Assembly (NCBI GenBank): GCA_031261765.1
Contig: JAISJA010000081.1
Location: forward strand, 1 to 11,743
Source of the DNA: Coriobacteriales bacterium
GTDB taxonomy: Bacteria > Actinomycetota > Coriobacteriia > Coriobacteriales > UBA8131
DNA: 11,743 nucleotides
Direction of reading: 5' to 3'
Position 1 is the stretch's first letter. Each line of letters opens with the position of its first letter. Under the pieces are notes generated by a model. That model did no database searches and was not told where the DNA came from. It was given only the letters and a program-made list of their open reading frames with translations. The position numbers and the translations under genes are program-made. This document shows positions 1 through 6,516 of the stretch, piece after piece.

Positions 1-15
1 AAACCGGCGAAACAA

Positions 16-1212
16 ATGACGACGCTTGAGAGGATCATAGCCGAGAGCGAAGCCGCCCTTAAGGCTGCCAGCGCCGAGGCTATATCCAAGCAGGGACATT
101 CCGCGAAGAAGGCCCCAAAGCAAGGTTCCGCCAAGAAACCTGCTAAGGCACCCGCTGCAAAGAAGCCCGCTGCAAAGAAGGCTGTCGCAAAGAAAGCGAC
201 CGCTGCTAAGGCAACGGCTAAGAAGGCCGCTGATAAGAAGCCGGTTGCGAAAAAGCCTGTCTCGAAGAAGGCTACCGGTTTGAAGCCCGCTAAGACCGCC
301 AAGGCGGCCAAGCCTGCTAAATCGGCCAAAGCCGTAAAGCCTGTCGCCGCTAACAAGGCGCCTAAGACTGCCAGGACGGCAACGGCTAAAGCGCAGAAAG
401 CCGTCAAGCCTACAAAGGCCACGAAGCCCGCAAAGCCCGCGAAGACGGTAAAAGCTGCAGGCAAGGGCACTAAAGCCGCTAAGCCCATTAAGCCCGCTAA
501 ACCTACGTCTGCGAAGGCTACGTCAAAGCCGCGAGCTACAGCCGTGGCAAAGGGCGCCTCTAAGGTCGCCAGTAAAGCAAACGCTAATTCCAAGTCTTCC
601 ATGCTGTTCGATACAAGCGATGACCGTGCAGAGGTAGTGGAGCACGCACTTAAAAGCAAAGCGGTGCTGCGCACCCTTGTAGATAACTTATCGACGGACA
701 AACGCCGTGTAAGGCAGTTCTCAGCTTCTGCGGTTAACGCCGTGTCTGAGATCAACCCGGAGCTTCTAAGCGCACACGTATATGACATAGCTGACGCCTT
801 GCATCGTCCAGAGGCGCAAACGCGCTGGGAGTGCCTGGAGGCGCTTTCTAACATAGCGCGACTTGACCCGTCTGCGTGCGACAGCGCGCTTACCGGTGCT
901 GAAGTCGCCTTGTACGACGAGGAATCCGGTTCGTTAAGGCTTGCGGCATTGCGCTTCTTATGTGTGTATGGAGCGACCCAGGTTAAACGTGCCGAGAAAG
1001 TCTGGCCGCTTATAGACGAGGCCATACAGCTGTACCATGGCGACGCCGAGTTCTCAGACATGCTTATAGCCATTACGGCATTCGCTGGTGGACATATAGG
1101 CAAGAAGGTTAAACAGGCGCTTGCGGAACGTATGTCGTTTGACGCGGAACATAGTAAGAAACAACTTAAATATGCGGCTATGCAGATCATAGAGATCTGT
1201 GGGGGCAAGTAA
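16..1212 (+). CDS. Lys/Ala/Pro-rich histone H1-like tail fused to a HEAT-repeat-like domain
   Basis: The 398-residue reading has two contrasting halves. Residues about 29-190 are low-complexity, built from irregular PAK, AKKA and KPAK units with almost no acidic or aromatic residues, like eukaryotic histone H1 tails, bacterial Hc1/Hc2 proteins and the tails of some actinobacterial HU proteins; such tails bind DNA or RNA. Residues about 200-398 are a folded, mixed-charge, all-helical segment of paired helices resembling HEAT or DNA-alkylation-repair-type repeats. No catalytic motif is visible. A DNA-bound scaffold or nucleoid role is inference. The start is uncertain. The 15 bases before ATG 16 contain no Shine-Dalgarno sequence and read in frame as KPAKQ, matching the tail's own repeat style, so the gene may begin left of the window. 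There is no other Met until residue 196. icd follows 63 bp downstream on the same strand. Confidence 0.8.
   Translation: MTTLERIIAESEAALKAASAEAISKQGHSAKKAPKQGSAKKPAKAPAAKKPAAKKAVAKKATAAKATAKKAADKKPVAKKPVSKKATGLKPAKTAKAAKPAKSAKAVKPVAANKAPKTARTATAKAQKAVKPTKATKPAKPAKTVKAAGKGTKAAKPIKPAKPTSAKATSKPRATAVAKGASKVASKANANSKSSMLFDTSDDRAEVVEHALKSKAVLRTLVDNLSTDKRRVRQFSASAVNAVSEINPELLSAHVYDIADALHRPEAQTRWECLEALSNIARLDPSACDSALTGAEVALYDEESGSLRLAALRFLCVYGATQVKRAEKVWPLIDEAIQLYHGDAEFSDMLIAITAFAGGHIGKKVKQALAERMSFDAEHSKKQLKYAAMQIIEICGGK
103..585 (+). repeat. Degenerate Lys/Ala/Pro-coding repeat tract
   Basis: This stretch encodes roughly 160 residues of irregular short units (AAKKP, AKKA, KPAK, AKA). The DNA units are degenerate because AAG/AAA and the GCN and CCN codons alternate, so it is not an exact tandem array. 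Such tracts commonly vary in length between strains through slippage or unequal recombination. It is part of the coding sequence starting at or before position 16. Confidence 0.75.
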
Positions 1213-1275
1213 AGTAATACTACATAGCCCGGGCAACACACGCCGCGTATCTCCGGGTCGAAAGGACGTTTACTC

Positions 1276-2361
1276 ATGAAACACACCATCACGCTTATCC
1301 CCGGAGACGGAATAGGGCCCGAGATCGCGACGGCTATGCAGCGCGTCGTAGAGGCTACGGGCGTAGAGATAGAATGGGAAGAGGCACCCGCCGGCGCCGC
1401 GTGCATAGAGACCGACGGCACGCCGCTTCCGCAGGCGACTATAGATTCCATAAAGCGCAACAAAGTTGCAATAAAGGGGCCTGTAACGACTCCGGTTGGC
1501 ACTGGCTTCAGGAGCGTTAACGTGCAGCTGCGCAAAACGCTGGACCTGTATACGAACCTACGCCCGGCAATCTCGTTTGCCGGTACCGGTGCGCGTTATG
1601 ACGACGTGGATATAGTCATAGTGCGCGAGAACACCGAGGACCTTTATGCGGGAGTCGAGTTTGAAGAGGGGAGCGCCGCGGCAGCCGGCCTTATAGAATA
1701 CTGCAAAGGCCATGACGCGGGCATTATACGCCCTGACTCCGGAATATCCATAAAGCCTATATCTATTACGGGCACGAAACGCATAGTCAAATGGGCGTTT
1801 GAATACGCGCTTGCTAATAATCGCAAGAAGGTGTGTGCCGTGCACAAGGCGAACATACAGAAGTTCTCAGATGGCTTGTTCTTACACGTTGCCCGCGATG
1901 TCGCTAAGGAATACGAAGGCCGCGTTGAGTTTGAGGACCGTATAGTCGACGCCACTTGCATGGGCCTTGTAATGCACCCAGAACAGTTTGACGTAATGGT
2001 GCTACCTAACCTTTACGGCGATATAGTGTCCGACCTTTGCGCCGGTATGACAGGCGGCCTTGGCATAGCGCCGGGTGCTAATATAGGCGAAAATGAAGCG
2101 GTTTTTGAACCGGTACATGGCTCCGCGCCAAAGCACGCCGGCAAGAACGAGGCCAACCCAACGGCCGAGATGCTCTCAGCCGTGCTGATGTTACGTCATA
2201 TAGGCGAGACGGAAGCCGCCGACCGCATGTTCAACGCTATAAAGCTGGTGTTAGAGCGTGGGGAGAGCGTGACCTACGACATAAAGCGCACGCTTACAGG
2301 CTCTACAGACGGTTGCGTGACCACGTCGCAATACGCCGACGCCGTCATCGCCGCACTGTAA
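1276..2361 (+). CDS. icd: Isocitrate dehydrogenase (IDH/IPMDH family, short type)
   Basis: This enzyme oxidatively decarboxylates isocitrate to 2-oxoglutarate in the cytoplasm, supplying carbon for glutamate. The 361 residues contain LIPGDGIGPE (7-16), the substrate segment with S80, N82, R86 and R96, VRENTEDLYAGVE (116-128) with R117 and Y124, the catalytic lysine in KANI (K191), and the metal-binding region NLYGDIVSDL (245-254) with D249 and D253. S80 and N82 match isocitrate rather than isopropylmalate binding. At the cofactor-selecting site HGSAPKHAG (281-289), K285-H286 stands where NAD enzymes usually have Asp-Ile and E. coli NADP-IDH has Lys-Tyr, so NADP use is plausible but not certain. 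Length fits the short, NAD-IDH-like subfamily. The ATG is preceded by AAAGGA at 1261-1266 with a 9-nt spacer. No separate promoter was recognised in the 63-bp gap from the upstream gene, so co-transcription is possible. Confidence 0.93.
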   Translation: MKHTITLIPGDGIGPEIATAMQRVVEATGVEIEWEEAPAGAACIETDGTPLPQATIDSIKRNKVAIKGPVTTPVGTGFRSVNVQLRKTLDLYTNLRPAISFAGTGARYDDVDIVIVRENTEDLYAGVEFEEGSAAAAGLIEYCKGHDAGIIRPDSGISIKPISITGTKRIVKWAFEYALANNRKKVCAVHKANIQKFSDGLFLHVARDVAKEYEGRVEFEDRIVDATCMGLVMHPEQFDVMVLPNLYGDIVSDLCAGMTGGLGIAPGANIGENEAVFEPVHGSAPKHAGKNEANPTAEMLSAVLMLRHIGETEAADRMFNAIKLVLERGESVTYDIKRTLTGSTDGCVTTSQYADAVIAAL

Positions 2362-2389
2362 ATATCGTTATTGTTTGTTCTTTAAACTA

Positions 2390-2423
2390 AGCGAATAAAG
2401 GGCATTCGCGCCCCTTATTCGCT
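2390..2423. terminator. Hairpin between convergent genes, likely terminator
   Basis: The arms at 2390-2402 and 2411-2423 are complementary over 13 positions with one mismatch, around an 8-nt loop. The right arm includes the last codons and the TAA stop of the minus-strand ABC transporter. Reading on the minus strand, the hairpin is followed by a moderately T-rich stretch (TTAGTTTAAAG) but no clean T-run; on the plus strand there is none. It could reduce read-through from both directions, with better support for the minus strand. Confidence 0.5.
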
Positions 2424-5400
2424 GCGCAGCGCTTCTACAGGATCCTTGCGTGCGGCGGCGCCAGCAGGTATCAGTCCGGCAATGAACGTCAGCAACATAC
2501 TTATCGCTATTAATATTATCGCGGCTATAGCCGGAAGCGATATGATATTTGGCACGTTGAAGCCTGCGTAGACCGCGGCGTTCACCGGTATGGACGCTAT
2601 AAGCACTATCAGTATGGCTATAAGTCCGGCGGCTAGGCCTATTATGAGCGTTTCCGCGTTGAACACGCGCCGTATGTCTTTCTTACTCGCGCCAATGGAG
2701 CGCAATATGCCTATCTCCTTCTTACGTTCCAACACAGATATATACGTTATTATCCCTATCATTATGGACGATACGACCAGTGATATCGAGACGAACGCGA
2801 CAAGCACCATGGTTATCATGTTTATTATCGTCGTGACAGACGACATTAGAGTACCCACTATGTCCGTGTAGGTTATGACTTTGTCGTTTTGGTCAGACGA
2901 CTTCATGTTGTCGTTATAGTCGTCCAGTACTTTTATTATCTGGTCCTTGCTGGCGAAGTCCTTTGGGTACAGCTTTATGCTATAAGGTTTTGCTAAATCG
3001 GCGTATCCCAGGGTTTTCATGTTGTTGTCATATGACGCCGTCGTCTTTGACATCATGGACGTGATGAGGCTCGTAAGCTGGTTGGGGTCCATGTTGAACT
3101 TGAAGGCGTTCTTGAACGCGGCGGCGTTTATGTTCATGGCGCTTGACATATTCTTTACAAGGCTGTTCATGGCGGTTTGGACGGCTGCGCTAACCTGCGT
3201 TTGCATGGCGCTTGTAAGCTGCGTCATATATGTTTGCAGATACGTTTGCATGGCGGTCGTGTCAAAGGCGTCGGGCACGTCCTGCGATATTATGGCCTTT
3301 GCGGCGTCTGTTGCCAGGTAGTCCGCCATAGACGAGCCGGGGTTCTGCATAGCATATGCCATGTATCCTTGCGCAAGATCGGTCATGAGTTTCGCGAACC
3401 CTGTCTGGTCCAACGTTGGTGATAACTTACTGGGGTCGACCTGTGGCAGTTTGGACGTGTCTATCTTCATGTTAGACATGTCCATCTTTAATTTTGAAGG
3501 GTCTATCGAGAAAGCCTGCGTAAGCGCGCCTTCATCCACGGTCACAAGCGAGCTCATGTTGAAATCGCTGGAGTTGTTCTTGCTGTTGTTCTCGTCTGTG
3601 AACGTCTTACCGGTTATTACGTCAACGCTTGGGTTAGCCATCTGGTCTTTAACTATCTGGCTGTTAGCGGCCTGCTGTATGAGGTAGTCGGTGAGGTCTT
3701 GGGTATAGTATATGCCCATTCCAAGCGACGCTACCGACGCGTCCGGGTCAGGCTTCACGATACCCACTATGTGCATATCAACGCCGTTGTTAACAAGGTT
3801 GGTCATGTAGTCGGTGTTGTTGCTCTCGTTGGTCCACACGTTATACGTGCTATCGTATTGGTATTCATCTGCGGCGTTCACCAGTTTGAACGTCTTTGCC
3901 AACACCTGGTCGTATGTCACGTCTGTTGTACCGCTTGGCACCGTGACGTCCTCGTTGTTAGCGAACTGCTTTATCATGTTGTCTAACTCGGTAGGGTCTT
4001 TGAAGCCCATTTCGTACAACAGGAAGTCGCTTATCTGACCGCTCTTTGGAAGCGAGATGACGCATTCGTTATACGCGCTTGGCCATCTGCCTGCCACTAC
4101 GTCATAGTTTGGTTGGTATAAGTCGGGGTCGTCCGCAAGCTGGTCAAACACGTTCGTGTTCATGCTTGCGGACATAAGGCTGTTCGTGCTTGACCCTGAG
4201 CCTATGCCAAGTGACGAGAACGACGTGTCCGGGTTTATCTGCCGCACGCCGTTAGAGGTGTCCGCGCTGAATATCTGCGGGGTCACGTCATAGTTGTATT
4301 GTATGCTCTGCACGCTGGAGTTTATGTCCTCCGGATTACCGTCCAGGTAGCTTTTAAGCGAGGCCAGGTCGTTGGATCCTATATGCGAGAACATATTGCT
4401 GAGTATCTTCGTCTCTTTAAGCGTGCCGTCTCCGTTGTCGCTTGTGTCGCTTGATTGCGATGAGCTATCGTCTGCGTCGTCCGAGCTTTGCGCGTCAGAG
4501 CTGTTATCCGACGAATCATCGCTGGAGTTGGAATTGGCCGAGCTCGTCAGCCCGGCCGTCGACGCTAGCATGCTAGTAAGGTCTATGCCGCTGGATTGTA
4601 TGGACAACGGATATTCAGACAGCGTGTTAGTCTCGACACTATATATATAGTTGTTCACGCCGTTGGCAAGTGCCAGTATGGCCGCAATGCCTATGATACC
4701 TATGGAACCGGCGAAAGCCGTCATGAATGTGCGGCCCTTCTTTGTCATCATATTGCTGAAGCTTAGCGCTATGGCCGTTATGAACGACATAGCGGCCTGG
4801 CGTATGGATTTTGCCTTCAGTTTTGAGAACCAGTCGTCTGCCGTGCCAGGCACAAACGGGTTGCTGTCGTGTTCTATGACGCCGTCATGCAGGTCCACTA
4901 TGCGCGTAGCGTATTCGTTCGCTAAATCCGGGTTGTGCGTGACCATTATGACAAGACGGTCTTTCGCTATCTCGCTTATCAATGCCATTATCTCAAGGCT
5001 GGTCTTTGAGTCCAGCGCCCCCGTTGGCTCATCTGCCAGCAAGATCTCTGGATCGTTGATAAGCGCGCGGGCTATGGCCACCCGCTGCATTTGCCCGCCG
5101 CTTAACTGGCTTGGCTTCTTGTGCGCGTGTTCGCTTAAGCCAACCTGGTCAAGCGCCTTTAGCGCACGTTCGTGGCGCTCCGCGCGTGACACGCCCGAAA
5201 GCGTAAGCGCAAGCTCTACGTTAGCCAGTATGGTTTGGTGCGGTATGAGGTTGTATGATTGGAACACGAAGCCTATGCGGTTGTTACGATACGTGTCCCA
5301 GTCGTGGTCACTGTACTCTTTTGTGGAAACTCCGTCTATTATAAGGTCGCCGGAGTCGTATTGATCAAGCCCGCCGACTATGTTCAGCATAGTGGTTTTG

Positions 5401-5528
5401 CCCGACCCAGACGGCCCCAATACGGCCACGAACTCGTTGTCACGAAACGCCACGGAGACGTCATCCAGTGCTACTTGCGTGAAATCCGCCGTTTTATATG
5501 ACTTGCGGATGTCTTTTAATTGAAGCAT
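2415..5528 (-). CDS. ABC transporter, ATPase fused to MacB/FtsX-type permease
   Basis: One 1037-residue chain carries a whole half-transporter. The N-terminal ATPase (about 1-222) has Walker A GPSGSGKT (38-45), Q-loop Q90, signature LSGGQ (142-146), Walker B ILLADE (162-167) and switch H198, in the style of LolD/MacB/BceA proteins. A first membrane helix lies near 268-290. A very large extracellular region follows (about 300-895), then three membrane helices (about 903-930, 959-983, 999-1025) forming the FtsX core, with ERKKEIGILRSIGA (934-947) and the usual C-terminal KDPVEALRSE. The extracellular part starts with a Ser/Asp/Asn-rich linker (about 328-369) and contains a Met/Gln-rich helical stretch (about 710-830). 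Such type VII systems act on lipids, peptides or antibiotics at the cell surface by mechanical transmission; the substrate here is unknown. No accessory subunit or two-component system adjoins it. The ATG has GGAAG 7 nt upstream. The stop lies in a hairpin shared with icd. Confidence 0.93.
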   Translation of the reverse strand: MLQLKDIRKSYKTADFTQVALDDVSVAFRDNEFVAVLGPSGSGKTTMLNIVGGLDQYDSGDLIIDGVSTKEYSDHDWDTYRNNRIGFVFQSYNLIPHQTILANVELALTLSGVSRAERHERALKALDQVGLSEHAHKKPSQLSGGQMQRVAIARALINDPEILLADEPTGALDSKTSLEIMALISEIAKDRLVIMVTHNPDLANEYATRIVDLHDGVIEHDSNPFVPGTADDWFSKLKAKSIRQAAMSFITAIALSFSNMMTKKGRTFMTAFAGSIGIIGIAAILALANGVNNYIYSVETNTLSEYPLSIQSSGIDLTSMLASTAGLTSSANSNSSDDSSDNSSDAQSSDDADDSSSQSSDTSDNGDGTLKETKILSNMFSHIGSNDLASLKSYLDGNPEDINSSVQSIQYNYDVTPQIFSADTSNGVRQINPDTSFSSLGIGSGSSTNSLMSASMNTNVFDQLADDPDLYQPNYDVVAGRWPSAYNECVISLPKSGQISDFLLYEMGFKDPTELDNMIKQFANNEDVTVPSGTTDVTYDQVLAKTFKLVNAADEYQYDSTYNVWTNESNNTDYMTNLVNNGVDMHIVGIVKPDPDASVASLGMGIYYTQDLTDYLIQQAANSQIVKDQMANPSVDVITGKTFTDENNSKNNSSDFNMSSLVTVDEGALTQAFSIDPSKLKMDMSNMKIDTSKLPQVDPSKLSPTLDQTGFAKLMTDLAQGYMAYAMQNPGSSMADYLATDAAKAIISQDVPDAFDTTAMQTYLQTYMTQLTSAMQTQVSAAVQTAMNSLVKNMSSAMNINAAAFKNAFKFNMDPNQLTSLITSMMSKTTASYDNNMKTLGYADLAKPYSIKLYPKDFASKDQIIKVLDDYNDNMKSSDQNDKVITYTDIVGTLMSSVTTIINMITMVLVAFVSISLVVSSIMIGIITYISVLERKKEIGILRSIGASKKDIRRVFNAETLIIGLAAGLIAILIVLIASIPVNAAVYAGFNVPNIISLPAIAAIILIAISMLLTFIAGLIPAGAAARKDPVEALRSE

Positions 5529-5668
5529 GCTCCCACTTCCGAGTAAAGTATATTATATACATGATAGTATAAAATGGTTTTGACCATGTGGCTGAGTTTC
5601 TAAAAATCACGTTTATCTAAAATGAGCGTGACCATGGCGCGAAGCGTTGTCTGTGTTCAAGAAGGAGC
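5529..5668. promoter_or_regulatory. Divergent promoter region between ABC transporter and methyltransferase
   Basis: This 140-bp AT-rich gap separates two genes that diverge. On the minus strand a TATAAT lies at 5557-5552, inside a perfect odd palindrome (GTATAT, T, ATATAC; 5548-5560), about 24 nt before the transporter ATG; no good -35 is visible. A second inverted repeat, ATGGT-TTTG-ACCAT, spans 5574-5587 upstream of that -10. On the plus strand TTGACC (5580-5585) could be a -35 for the methyltransferase, paired weakly with TAAAAA (5601-5606) at 15 nt. TGACCATG occurs at both 5581 and 5629. The repeats could be operators, but no regulator gene is present in the window. Confidence 0.45.
5548..5560. 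repeat. Perfect inverted repeat over the ABC transporter -10 element
   Basis: GTATAT and ATATAC flank a single central T. The repeat contains the only convincing TATAAT for the minus-strand transporter gene, so a dimeric protein bound here would block transcription. AT-rich short palindromes also arise by chance, which limits confidence. Confidence 0.4.
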
Positions 5669-6376
5669 ATGATGCTGGATATAAATTGGAGAGAAGAATG
5701 GATGGAACGCGATAGCAGGCGCAAGGCACCAGACGATTCGGCATATTGGGACGGCCGAGCAGACGAGTTCTCCAACAGGCTTCATAGCAACCATACTGCG
5801 GGTTACGCAGACGAGTTCCTGCGTTTGTTGGACATAGGACCCGGCGCCAGCGTTCTGGACGTAGGCTGCGGTGGCGGTAATCTGGCGTTGCCACTAGCAC
5901 GCGATTGTCATAGTGTGCTAGCCGTTGATTTCTCGCGCGGCATGTTGGACGTCCTAGAGGCCCACGCGCGAGCGGACGCCGAGCGCGGTCTGCCTACGCT
6001 TGCCAATATAACAACGAAACAGCTTGCATGGGAAGACGATTGGGACGCCGCAGGAATAGGGGATAAGTGCGTGGACGTCGCCATAGCGTCGCGTTCAACT
6101 ATGATGCACGACCTGGGCGGTGCCATAGACAAGCTTAACAACGTCGCGCGTGATAAGGTCGCGGTAACGATGACGACCGAATACGGCCCGCGTAGTATAA
6201 AGAAACTTGGGGAAGTCGTAGACGGCCAGCCATACGTGCCAGACTATGTATTCTGTATGAACATATTGTTCCAGATGGGAATATCCCCCAGCTTGAACTA
6301 TATAGACTCGTACAAGCTTAACGACGATGGCACGAAACGCCTCATACGCTGGGCGTTCATAATGTGGACGCTATAA
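5669..6376 (+). CDS. Class I SAM-dependent methyltransferase
   Basis: The 235-residue protein has the Rossmann-fold methyltransferase signature VLDVGCGGGNLA (62-73, motif I) and an acidic residue after strand 2 (AVDFS, D87) that would bind the SAM ribose. The N-terminus has a tryptophan-rich motif (W7, W11) and a PDDSAYWD segment (21-28), which resembles small methyltransferases I recall next to molybdenum genes in Eggerthellaceae; this recollection is unverified. The methyl acceptor is unknown. AAGGAG at 5662-5667 is only 1 nt from ATG 5669 and 4 nt from ATG 5672, so 5672 is the better start by spacing. ATG 5702, preceded by GGAG at 5688-5691, is a third option but would lose the conserved-looking N-terminal tryptophans. 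The gene is divergent from the ABC transporter and convergent with moeA, from which it is separated by palindromic repeats. Confidence 0.9.
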   Translation: MMLDINWREEWMERDSRRKAPDDSAYWDGRADEFSNRLHSNHTAGYADEFLRLLDIGPGASVLDVGCGGGNLALPLARDCHSVLAVDFSRGMLDVLEAHARADAERGLPTLANITTKQLAWEDDWDAAGIGDKCVDVAIASRSTMMHDLGGAIDKLNNVARDKVAVTMTTEYGPRSIKKLGEVVDGQPYVPDYVFCMNILFQMGISPSLNYIDSYKLNDDGTKRLIRWAFIMWTL

Positions 6377-6388
6377 TTGCAAGCCTAC

Positions 6389-6425
6389 GTCATCCTGCGA
6401 GCGCCAAAGGCGCTGCGCAGGATCT
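6389..6425 (+). repeat. Palindromic (REP-like) element, copy 1
   Basis: Ends are GTCAT and ATCTC. The arms at 6392-6405 and 6409-6423 pair over 14 positions around an AAA loop, with one unpaired C bulged in the right arm. The structure matches the inverted copy at 6446-6483, including bulge and loop size. It lacks a T-run, so it is better explained as a dispersed palindromic element than as a classical terminator, although it could still block transcripts between the convergent genes. Confidence 0.7.
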
Positions 6426-6445
6426 CAGCAGCTAGCTCGCCCTAT

Positions 6446-6483
6446 GGGATTCTGCGCAGCCGCTTCGCGGCTCGCAGAATGAC
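6446..6483 (-). repeat. Palindromic (REP-like) element, copy 2, inverted
   Basis: The arms at 6449-6463 and 6467-6480 pair over 14 positions around a TTC loop, again with one bulged C. Read on the minus strand, it starts GTCATTCTGCGAGC and ends AGAATCCC, which is the same design as copy 1. Differences between the copies fall on paired positions and preserve pairing. The 3' arm is partly repeated again at 6495-6510. Confidence 0.7.
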
Positions 6484-6516
6484 GGCTAGCCCATCGGCTC
6501 GCAGAATGACGGCTAG
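6468..6516. repeat. 22-bp direct repeat at the moeA 3' end
   Basis: Exact 22-bp copies lie at 6468-6489 and 6495-6516, 27 bp apart and separated by 5 bp. The first copy includes most of the right arm of palindrome copy 2. The second contains the TAG stop of moeA (6515-6513 on the minus strand), so the last residues and stop of moeA are made of repeat-derived sequence. Confidence 0.85.

Noticed and set aside
1213..1275. tRNA, small RNA or promoter between the H1/HEAT gene and icd
   Set aside because: The 63 bp hold only the icd ribosome-binding site; no convincing -35/-10 pair or RNA fold was seen.
4651..5364. A long plus-strand open frame (about 237 codons) opposite the ABC ATPase
   Set aside because: It is antisense to the conserved Walker and signature motifs, has no ribosome-binding site, and its translation shows the Ser/Met-rich composition expected of a shadow frame.
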